Source of the DNA: Tychonema sp. LEGE 07203
GTDB taxonomy: Bacteria; Cyanobacteriota; Cyanobacteriia; Cyanobacteriales; Microcoleaceae
NCBI RefSeq assembly: GCF_015207285.1
Contig: NZ_JADEXD010000029.1
Location: 1-49,246 of the forward strand
DNA length: 49,246 bases
Direction: 5' to 3'
Below the pieces are notes generated by a model, which was given only the letters and a program-made list of their open reading frames with translations, had not been told where the DNA came from and made no database searches. Positions 42,952-49,246 of the stretch are shown one piece after another. How positions within the stretch are numbered: the first letter of the stretch is position 1; every line of letters starts with the position of its first letter. Position numbers and translations under genes: made by a program.

Positions 42952-43332
42952 ATGGTGGAAACAGCGGACACAATCGAAAAAACGGACGATCGCGCCCAAA
43001 CCCGGTTTTGGGGTAAAGTTACAGTCATAGACGCGGGCGATCGTTACAAGATAAATCGCATCGAAGTCAAACCGGGGCATCACATCAGCACCCAAATGCA
43101 CTATCACCGCAGCGAACATTGGGTAGTCGTCTCCGGTACCGCTAAAGTTATCTGCGATGACAAAGAAACAATTCTCATGCAGAAACAGTCAACCTACGTT
43201 CCCATGAATACTGCTCACCGCGTGGAAAACCCCGGCGTGATTCCCTTGGTGATGATTGAAATCCAAAATGGCGAGTACCTCGGCGATGATGACATTATCC
43301 GCTTCGCCCAAGATGCTGACGAGGAAGATTGA
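42952..43332 (+). CDS. Single-domain cupin, mannose-6-phosphate isomerase (ManC C-terminal) type
   Basis: A 126-residue protein equal to the C-terminal isomerase domain of type II phosphomannose isomerase/GMP. It has VTVIDAGDRYKINRIEVKPG, then HHISTQMHYHRSEHWVVVSG with the metal-binding His cluster, the Glu/His of TYVPMNTAHRVENPG, and EIQNGEYLGDDDIIRF. It would interconvert mannose-6-P and fructose-6-P for cell-wall or exopolysaccharide sugars. The GTP-transferase half is absent here. An alternative is another sugar-phosphate isomerase activity. An ATG with no strong Shine-Dalgarno; its own promoter is likely at 42895-42930 (TATAGATATTTTT). Confidence 0.88.
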   Translation: MVETADTIEKTDDRAQTRFWGKVTVIDAGDRYKINRIEVKPGHHISTQMHYHRSEHWVVVSGTAKVICDDKETILMQKQSTYVPMNTAHRVENPGVIPLVMIEIQNGEYLGDDDIIRFAQDADEED

Positions 43333-43367
43333 TCCGACATCAAAATTTGAAGCAATCGCAGATGTCC

Positions 43368-43497
43368 TATCAATTTCGGTTGCACCGTCAGGTGATTGTT
43401 GACTGTTGACTGTTGACTGTTGACTGTTGACTGTTGATTGTTGACTGTTGACTGTTGACTCGATTTTATTATTCCTATGCAACCGGAAACGATGTCA
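43368..43497. mobile_element. Heptamer array bracketed by inverted TATCAATTTCGGTTGCA ends
   Basis: TATCAATTTCGGTTGCACCG at the left and TGCAACCGGAAACGATGTCA at the right are inverted to each other, enclosing about nine TTGACTG heptamers. It has the same design as 3811-3990. The rest of the 322-bp gap holds a GC hairpin (CGCCGCGC at 43506 with GCGCGGCG at 43529) and the palindrome at 43568. Confidence 0.55.
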
Positions 43498-43567
43498 GGG
43501 AAAAGCGCCGCGCACCGGACAATCACCCGCGCGGCGACAGGAAACGAGATAAATCCTACAATTATAA

Positions 43568-43600
43568 CTGTAGGGGCCATTTCGGAAATGGCCCCTACAG
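43568..43600. terminator. Perfect 16-bp-stem palindrome between convergent genes
   Basis: CTGTAGGGGCCATTTC and GAAATGGCCCCTACAG are exact complements around one base. It lies between the convergent cupin and pentapeptide genes and probably terminates in both directions. The GTAGGGGC word recalls the dispersed element in mutM. Confidence 0.65.
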
Positions 43601-43654
43601 GATAATATTAAGCTTGTTAAAAACGAGCATCTGATTTAGCAATTGGCGATCGTC

Positions 43655-44317
43655 CTACGGCAAAGCAGCATTTTTTAAATCAACATTGACCATATTTGCA
43701 TCCATTAAATTAGCACCGGTCAAGTCGGAACCGTTCAAATTTGCACCAGTTAAATTAGCACCGGTCAAATTTGCATCCCGCAAGTTAACTCCCTGTACGT
43801 CGATTCCCGACAAACTGCCGCCTCTGAGGCTGACATTAGCTAAGTTAGCTACAGACTGGCGAGCATTTCTCATATTGGCCCCAGCCAAATCGGCACCTTC
43901 TAAATTAGCGCCGACTAAATTAGCGCTGCTGAGGTTGGTGTTTTTCAAACTGGCAATTACTAAACCCGCCAGAGTCAGGTTAGCCCTGGTTAAATCTGCC
44001 CCCTCCAAATTTACCCCGTGCATTCTCGCCGCAATTAAACTCGCACCTTGCAATTTAGCTTGTTTCAGATTGGCTTCGTTCAGCTTAGCTTCGTTGAGAT
44101 TCGCACCCTTCAAGTTCGCACCGCTCAAATCTGCTCCGCTCAAATCTGCTCCGCTGAGATTGACACCAGCAAGTTGGGCTCCTGTCAAGTCACATTTGCT
44201 ACATTCTTTAGTTTCTAATAGTTGTTTGACTTGTGATACGTTTTCTGCCTTGACTCCAGAAGCAAAACCGATCGCAATTAGCAGCGCTGTTGTTGTTGTT
44301 AAAATTCCAAATTTCAT
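43655..44317 (-). CDS. Exported pentapeptide-repeat protein
   Basis: A 220-residue protein. The signal peptide MKFGILTTTTALLIAIGFAS ends near GVKA, then comes a short helical part with CSKCDLTGAQL (a Cys pair), then about 30 pentapeptide units A(N/D)LxG (ADLSGADLSGANLKGANLNE and onward) that fold as a right-handed quadrilateral beta-helix. It is probably periplasmic or in the thylakoid lumen. The start ATG 44317 follows GAGGGTGAG and begins the signal peptide; the frame from 44362 is rejected. Cyanobacteria have many such proteins; function is mostly unknown. Confidence 0.88.
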   Translation of the reverse strand: MKFGILTTTTALLIAIGFASGVKAENVSQVKQLLETKECSKCDLTGAQLAGVNLSGADLSGADLSGANLKGANLNEAKLNEANLKQAKLQGASLIAARMHGVNLEGADLTRANLTLAGLVIASLKNTNLSSANLVGANLEGADLAGANMRNARQSVANLANVSLRGGSLSGIDVQGVNLRDANLTGANLTGANLNGSDLTGANLMDANMVNVDLKNAALP

Positions 44318-44481
44318 ATACTCACCCTCGGCGATATCTCTCTCTATCTCATAATATCCCACATTTTTTTAGAGGGTTGTGCGATCGGTCTCTTCGATAA
44401 ACTGTGACAATCATCACCCTGTTATACACAAAAGATGATAAAATAATTGACGTTTCAATTCCTCAAAATTATTGTAAACAA

Positions 44482-46122
44482 TTATTGCTTTTTCAGGAAC
44501 CAAAAGGGAAAGGATTGCGTCGGTTCTAGACGGACACCAGTGATGTTGTTCTGAGCAAAAGTATAGTCCTTATCCTGCCAAAGAGGGATGAAAGGTACAT
44601 CTCTAGCCAGTATGTCCTGGATTTCGCCAAACAAAGCTTTGCGGGTTTGGGGGTTTGGTTCCTTGCGCTGCTTGTCGATCAGTTTATTTACCCGATCGTT
44701 ATAATAAAACGAACCTTGCCCCTGACTTGCGCCTTTTTCGCACCCGCCGGCGGCCGAACCCGCCGCACAATCCAAAAACGGCTGAATGTAATTGTCAGCA
44801 TCAAAAAAGTCGGCGTACCAATCCACCAAAACCGCAGGATAAATCCCCTTCTCTATATTTTGGAACAAAGTCGGAGATTCAACGCTGTTAACTTCTACCT
44901 GCATTATCCCGTCCATTTTGAGTTTGGCTAGCGCCTCGATGGTACTCGCCACTAACGCTCGTTTTGTGGAAGCCGAAGGATACCAAATTTGCAAAATCAG
45001 CGGATTGGCGGCCGAATATCCCGCTTTCGTTAACAATTCCTTGGCTTTTGCGGTGTTCGCGTCGCCGTACATTTCTTTAAACACGGGCTTGTTAACGTCG
45101 AAGGTTGTGGGAATCAGACTGTACAGCGGCTGCGCTTGTCCCCGCAGTACGCGATCGTTAATCAGCGGGCGATCCATCGCCGCCGCGATCGCCTGTCGGA
45201 CTTCTAACTTGTCCAGCGGTGGAGACTTGATATTCAGCGTCATATAACTGACTGTACTGCTTTCCCCGGCGATTTCCTGCCATTTCCCTTTTTTGGCTTT
45301 TTCCTCCAAGCTGCGAATTTGGTCTGCATCCAGAGACAAATAAGCCACATCGATCGCACCTGTCCGAAAAGTATTGAACAAATTTGACGAACTAGAAAGC
45401 AGCAACAAATCAATTCCTGAATTAACAGGTTTTTCTCCCCAATACTTATCAAATGTGTCAAACTTCAGAGAATCGCTACCGTACTTCGCCAGTTTGTAGC
45501 GTCCAGTTCCTACAAACGTATCCGGTTTAAATTTAGCGTCCCCAATCTCGTAAGCTTTCGGAGAAATTGCACAAAGACCGGCAAATGTCAGGAGAGAAGG
45601 AAAAGCAGCAAAAGGCTTTTTGAGTTGAAAAGTTAATTCGTATTCGCCCGTCGCTTTCACCGATTCTACGGCATCGCTCAACAAGAAAGCCGGACGGCCG
45701 CCATTTTTGATAAACCGCTGCAAGGAAAATTCCATTGCTGCGGCGTTAAACGGTGTTTCGTCGTGAAAAATTACGCCTTGACGCAGGGGAATTGTATATG
45801 TCAACCCGTCTTTGCTAACTTTTGGCATTGCTGTCGCCAAGCCGGGGATTAACTCAGTAGTTTCAGACTTGTAGGTGTAGAGAGTGTCGCCCAAATTGCG
45901 GAGCAGTTGTCCTGATATAATTTCGTAAGCGTCTGCAGGGTCGATCGTCCGCAATTTCAAGGTTGTGCCAATTGTAACGCGATCGTTTTGGGGCGAATTG
46001 GGCGATCGAGAGGCCCTCTGGGAGCAGCTTGCAGTTAACAAGCAGCACAGACAGAACACAGCTATAACTTTAATCACTGAAGGTTTTATAGATATTCTCG
46101 GCTGTCGCTTGTTAATTGCCAT
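44482..46122 (-). CDS. Family-5 extracellular solute-binding lipoprotein (peptide/nickel ABC type)
   Basis: A 546-residue lipoprotein. The signal ends in the lipobox LLTASC, so the mature protein is anchored to the membrane by Cys. The SBP_bac_5 fold follows: TIGTTLKLRTIDPADAYEII, YTIPLRQGVIFHDETPFNAA, RQAIAAAMDRPLINDRVLRG and a C-terminal RDVPFIPLWQ typical of DppA/OppA-like proteins. It would bind oligopeptides or a similar ligand for an ABC importer, but no permease or ATPase gene lies nearby. The start is uncertain: ATG 46122 (MAINKRQ) gives a normal signal, ATG 46152 would add ten residues. Confidence 0.9.
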   Translation of the reverse strand: MAINKRQPRISIKPSVIKVIAVFCLCCLLTASCSQRASRSPNSPQNDRVTIGTTLKLRTIDPADAYEIISGQLLRNLGDTLYTYKSETTELIPGLATAMPKVSKDGLTYTIPLRQGVIFHDETPFNAAAMEFSLQRFIKNGGRPAFLLSDAVESVKATGEYELTFQLKKPFAAFPSLLTFAGLCAISPKAYEIGDAKFKPDTFVGTGRYKLAKYGSDSLKFDTFDKYWGEKPVNSGIDLLLLSSSSNLFNTFRTGAIDVAYLSLDADQIRSLEEKAKKGKWQEIAGESSTVSYMTLNIKSPPLDKLEVRQAIAAAMDRPLINDRVLRGQAQPLYSLIPTTFDVNKPVFKEMYGDANTAKAKELLTKAGYSAANPLILQIWYPSASTKRALVASTIEALAKLKMDGIMQVEVNSVESPTLFQNIEKGIYPAVLVDWYADFFDADNYIQPFLDCAAGSAAGGCEKGASQGQGSFYYNDRVNKLIDKQRKEPNPQTRKALFGEIQDILARDVPFIPLWQDKDYTFAQNNITGVRLEPTQSFPFWFLKKQ

Positions 46123-46449
46123 CGTATTTTCTTGATACTCCAAATTACTCATTATATTATCAGGACTTACGCACTTTTAGAAGAGAAATCCGGTTTCTTG
46201 GTAGATACTTTGCTACTCGTTCCCACGAAAAGCCTGAAAACAAGTTAAGATTGGTTCGTTCGTAGTGTGGATTTTTTTCAAAACGAAGCATAACCTCTGT
46301 ATATGGGTTCATTTTGCAGAGCCGGAGAACAAGTTAATCAACAACTAACGACTAATGACTAACGACTAACTACTAACTACTAACGACTAACGACTAACGA
46401 CTAATGACGTTGGACGTTGGACTAATGACGTTGGACGTTGGACTAAGGA
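46123..46449. repeat. Partial AGGACTTACG element and ACTAACG heptamers
   Basis: CAGGACTTACGCAC (46161) and AATCCGGTTTCTTGG (46187) are the left half of the palindromic element family. From about 46340 ACTAACG/ACTAATG heptamers and a doubled ACGTTGGACGTTGGACTAAT run up to the cyclase stop. No gene seen. Confidence 0.75.
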
Positions 46450-47976
46450 CTAAATTCCCTTGAGGAGCGATCGCCAATCCCGACAGCGTTTCAGGTAAAT
46501 GCGAGCTACCCGATCGCTCGGATTTGTCCGCAAACACTCTTCAAACAATTTTCCAGCTTCTCGGAACTCCTTGCGGTCGCACAGCAACATCGCTTCAGTA
46601 TATACAGCCAAATTTTCTAGCTTTGCCGACAAAATCTCCGGAGGATCGGCATCAAATACCTCATAAACTGTGACATATTGAGATTTTCCTTTAACCTGTA
46701 CTTTATCCACAATTCTAATAGCATAATCAGCCGGATTTCGCAACCTTTCCAAAGTTTGCTGAGAAATCAACAGAGATACGCCGTAATCTTTAGTCAAGCC
46801 TTCAATCCGAGATGCCAAATTAACAGCATCGCTAATCACAGTGCTGTCCATGCGGTTTATGCCGCCGACTGTCCCCAGCATCAAAGAACCCGAATTGATA
46901 CCAATGCCAACTTTAATCGGGATGTAGCCGACAAGTTGACGGTGCTCGTTGTAATCAGTCAGAATGTTTAGCATCGCAATACCAGCTTTCACTGCATCAT
47001 CTGCAAAGTCGCTAAACAAAGCCATAATTGCATCGCCGATGTATTTGTCAATAAATCCGTTATGCCTAGTAATCGCCGGCTCCATCCGCGACAGGTAAGC
47101 ATTGATAAAATTAAAATTTTCTTGCGGTGTCATAGTTTCCGAAAGCTTCGTGAAGTCGCGGATATCGGCAAACAGCACCGACATTTCCTGCTGCACTTGG
47201 TCGCCTAAATTGACATCAATAATACTTTCGTATCCCAATATATTCAAAAATTGATGCGGCACAAATCGCCCGTAGGCATCAGTTATTTCTGATTCCGCAT
47301 CCAGGGCTTTTTCCAAATCCTGATTGAGATCGAAGAGTTTTTTTATAAAATTATGGCGGTCTGCTTCAGCTTGTTTGCGTTCCGCGATATGTTGAAAAAC
47401 TGCGATCGCAAAAGCAACTTTTCCACCGTCAAAAATTGGCGTTCCCCAAATTTCCAGGGGAATTTTCCGATCGGGTTGATGGATTTCGATATCGTCAGCC
47501 GTCGCGCTTTCCCCCCTCAAAGCTCGGACAAGCGGCAAATTCTCATAAGGGTAAATAGTATCAGTTCCCGCGATATAAATTTGATAAGTTTCTGACAAAT
47601 TCTCAACTGCATTTAACGGCAAAACCCCTTGACCGAGTAACTGCTGTCCGGCGTTATTGATGTAGTAAGGTATGCCTTGAGAATCGAGCACGGCAACGCC
47701 TAGCGGAATCGCTTCCAGAAATTGAGCCAGCTTAATTTCGCCTTCCCGCACGGCCTCCAGTGCCCGATCGCGCAACTGGGTTTCAACCGTATCGGAATGT
47801 TCGGCAGTAGTTTCCAGCAATATTTCTAGATCCGCTTTTTCTTCCTTCAAGTCTTCCACTTGCTGGCGCAATCTTTCTATCTCTAAAAGTAGCTGTTCTC
47901 TTGATAGTTGTTCTTCCAGCATAACCCGAGAATCTGCGCCTCGACTAACAGAAAAGTATTCGACAGCCTGCACCAT
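46450..47976 (-). CDS. PAS-domain class III adenylate cyclase
   Basis: A 508-residue protein. It begins with a coiled coil (residues 20-82, EEQLSREQLLLEIERLRQQV), then a PAS domain (about 85-200, ending AERKQAEA) and a class III cyclase catalytic domain (about 262-440). The metal-binding aspartates are in VLFADIRDFT (Asp271) and DKYIGDAIMALF (Asp315). Lys311 and Asp383 (VISDAVNLASR) fit adenine specificity, and Asn386 and Arg390 are the transition-state residues, so it should make cAMP. The C-terminus carries a TPR-like helical tail (YTEAMLLCDRKEFREAGKLF). It is the third gene of an operon with the STAS (16-bp gap) and HATPase-like genes, so control by partner switching is plausible. Confidence 0.92.
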   Translation of the reverse strand: MVQAVEYFSVSRGADSRVMLEEQLSREQLLLEIERLRQQVEDLKEEKADLEILLETTAEHSDTVETQLRDRALEAVREGEIKLAQFLEAIPLGVAVLDSQGIPYYINNAGQQLLGQGVLPLNAVENLSETYQIYIAGTDTIYPYENLPLVRALRGESATADDIEIHQPDRKIPLEIWGTPIFDGGKVAFAIAVFQHIAERKQAEADRHNFIKKLFDLNQDLEKALDAESEITDAYGRFVPHQFLNILGYESIIDVNLGDQVQQEMSVLFADIRDFTKLSETMTPQENFNFINAYLSRMEPAITRHNGFIDKYIGDAIMALFSDFADDAVKAGIAMLNILTDYNEHRQLVGYIPIKVGIGINSGSLMLGTVGGINRMDSTVISDAVNLASRIEGLTKDYGVSLLISQQTLERLRNPADYAIRIVDKVQVKGKSQYVTVYEVFDADPPEILSAKLENLAVYTEAMLLCDRKEFREAGKLFEECLRTNPSDRVARIYLKRCRDWRSLLKGI

Positions 47977-47992
47977 AAAAGTTATCGCGTGT

Positions 47993-48334
47993 TTATACTA
48001 ATTCCAACTGCAAACTAGGCATCAGGCGCTGCAAATTTTTCAAAGATTTACCTTGCCAAGCTATGCGTTGAGAGCCTTGTACTGCTATTTGCACCCGACC
48101 TTTTTTGCGAACCTCGATAATGAACTTCGACAGCATATTGATGCCAGAACTGTTCAAAAATTCTAACTGCTGCAAATTGAGAGTAATTTTTGTCGGTTCC
48201 CCGGCTACCTCGGTTAGCAACTGTGTTATCGGCGCGTACTCGGCAGGCCCGCTCAGCCTGAGAGAGCCAACAAAACTCACGGTTGCCGTTGCTGGATCGT
48301 AGCAGATTTGGTAATCTTCTGTCTTAATTTCCAT
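47993..48334 (-). CDS. STAS-domain protein, anti-sigma-factor-antagonist type
   Basis: A 113-residue single STAS domain. Strands ATVSFVGSLRLSGP and PTKITLNLQQLEFLNSSGIN end at the Ser-Ser of the SpoIIAA-like phosphorylation loop, followed by the helix MLSKFIIEVRKKG and VQIAVQGSQRIAW. Such proteins alternate between phosphorylated and free forms to bind a switch kinase or another target. It lies between the HATPase-like gene (44-bp gap) and the cyclase gene (16-bp gap). Confidence 0.83.
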   Translation of the reverse strand: MEIKTEDYQICYDPATATVSFVGSLRLSGPAEYAPITQLLTEVAGEPTKITLNLQQLEFLNSSGINMLSKFIIEVRKKGRVQIAVQGSQRIAWQGKSLKNLQRLMPSLQLELV

Positions 48335-48378
48335 TGTCGCAAAAAGTCCCTAAGATATTATCGATCGCCCTGCTAGAC

Positions 48379-48957
48379 CTATACTGTTAATTGCACCATA
48401 GTTGTCACCGAAATTACTTCCGGGTGTGTTTGCACGGTCTGGAACTTCCAGCCTATTTTGGCGCTATAATCGTTGAGCATGGTCAGCAAGCCCAATCTAG
48501 AATCAGTACAGTTGTCGCCAGCAGCATTTTGTTCCAACTGCTGAATGTAAAGCTCGCTCGGCTCAAAGGCCAGCAAGTGCTGAATGTAAGCCTGAAACTC
48601 GCCCACAGCTTGCGGGTGGATGCTGTTAGCAACTGAGAAAATCAGTCTGGAGTTCTCTAGTTGCAGTTTAATGTCGATCGGGTAATCGGAAGTTTCATCA
48701 TTAAACTTCATCGCATTCTCCAATAACTCGTTAGCAATGTAGCTGACAGCGCTTTTGATTTCAACTTGTCGGTCAATTGTCGATGGATCGTCTTCGTTTC
48801 CAGGAAAAAAACTCGTCAAGTAGTCAGCCAGAAAATCCGCCGACAAACCGTTGTTCCGCCACCGCTGCTTCAGGGGAATAGAACTAGGCGAAAAACCAAT
48901 TATTAAGTATTCTTGGCAGGGGGCTTGATCGATGAAATCGCCGAAAGTCTGAATCAT
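48379..48957 (-). CDS. HATPase-like switch protein (SpoIIAB/RsbW-related)
   Basis: A 192-residue protein. AVSYIANELLENAMKFND (about residues 70-87) is the ATP-binding N-box of GHKL ATPases with its Glu and Asn. IDIKLQLENSRLIFSVANSI is the next strand pair, and DSRLGLLTMLNDYSAKIGW resembles the second glycine box. The N-terminal 60 residues are variable. It is first in an operon with the STAS protein and the PAS cyclase, so it is likely the kinase or binder of the STAS protein. The glycine boxes are weak, so it may bind rather than hydrolyse ATP. Confidence 0.78.
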   Translation of the reverse strand: MIQTFGDFIDQAPCQEYLIIGFSPSSIPLKQRWRNNGLSADFLADYLTSFFPGNEDDPSTIDRQVEIKSAVSYIANELLENAMKFNDETSDYPIDIKLQLENSRLIFSVANSIHPQAVGEFQAYIQHLLAFEPSELYIQQLEQNAAGDNCTDSRLGLLTMLNDYSAKIGWKFQTVQTHPEVISVTTMVQLTV

Positions 48958-49246
48958 ATTATTTGTTAGTTGTTATTTGTTAATTGTTATTGGTTAATTG
49001 TTGGTTGTTATTGGTTATTGGTTAATTGTTATTGGTTAATTGTTATTGGTTAATTGTTATTGGTTAATTGTTATTGGTTAATTGTTATTGGTTAATTGTT
49101 ATTGGTTATTGGTTAATTGTTATTGGTTATTGGTTATGGGTTATTGGTTATTGGCGAGTTGCTACCTATGCCCTATGCCCTATGCCCTATGCCCTATGCC
49201 CAATGCCCTATGCCCTATGCCCAATGCCCTATGCCCTATGCCCAAT
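48958..49246. repeat. TTATTGG/TTAATTG heptamers, then CCCTATG heptamers
   Basis: TTATTGGTTAATTG 14-mers (two heptamers) repeat from about 48965 to 49155. After a short unique bridge, CCCTATG and CCCAATG heptamers run from about 49168 to the window edge. No gene seen. Confidence 0.92.

Noticed and set aside
1..49246. tRNA, rRNA, tmRNA or RNase P RNA genes
   Set aside because: I looked for conserved T-arm words and other signatures in the gaps and found none convincing; a covariance search would be decisive.
1..49246. Transposase or integrase gene to drive the repeats
   Set aside because: No ORF shows transposase or integrase motifs; the repeats must rely on elements elsewhere or on slippage.

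Overview
The window is chromosomal DNA from a filamentous, non-picocyanobacterial cyanobacterium of the Microcoleus/Oscillatoria/Tychonema type. This is inferred from photosystem I psaE, NDH-1 ndhO, the cyanobacterial DUF3038/DUF4335 pair, very frequent HIP1 octamers (GCGATCGC), arrays of 7-bp tandem repeats in most intergenic gaps, and very large PAS/GAF signalling proteins. No rRNA, tRNA, CRISPR array or transposase gene was recognised.

Layout. 1-6180: 3' end of cysS, an alpha/beta-hydrolase-like protein, an orphan HigA-type antitoxin, an AI-2E-type permease, a MITE-rich gap, an OmpA-domain protein and a conserved hypothetical. 6181-14249: a 44-bp tandem repeat, a large membrane-anchored cyanobacterial protein, the DUF3038-DUF4335 operon, a secreted small protein and a CPA2 cation/proton antiporter with a C-terminal Usp-like half. 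14664-20435: rpsB, tsf, a poly-glutamate protein and recG. 20499-26416 (minus strand): a MazEF-like toxin-antitoxin pair and a two-gene STAND/NLR-like system. One gene encodes a NACHT ATPase with a glycine-rich N-terminus; the other encodes 14 WD40 repeats plus TPRs. 26985-28817: psaE-mutM (2 bp apart) and ndhO. 29882-38837: two convergent giant sensors, a histidine kinase whose first GAF has the two-cysteine DXCF cyanobacteriochrome signature and a LOV-GGDEF-EAL c-di-GMP protein. 39165-43332: acnB, a PIN-domain toxin-antitoxin pair and a ManC-type cupin. 43655-48957 (minus strand): a secreted pentapeptide-repeat protein, a family-5 solute-binding lipoprotein, and an operon of HATPase-like switch kinase, STAS protein and PAS-adenylate cyclase.

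Two themes stand out. (1) Intergenic repeat families have entered reading frames without breaking them: cysS carries a 33-bp tandem repeat, the 728-aa membrane protein a 107-bp palindromic element with perfect 10-bp ends, mutM a dispersed element plus CTTCCTT heptamers, the EAL domain about 31 heptamers, and one hypothetical a GAGGAA tract. Repeats also supply stop codons (hydrolase, ompA, GGDEF-EAL) and start codons (recG). Because the heptamer unit is not a multiple of three, the EAL array could switch the protein on and off. (2) The window is rich in sensory and conflict systems: a split NACHT/WD40 sensor beside MazEF, a PIN toxin-antitoxin pair, a probable blue/green photoreceptor kinase, a probable blue-light c-di-GMP enzyme, and a partner-switching module in front of a cyclase.
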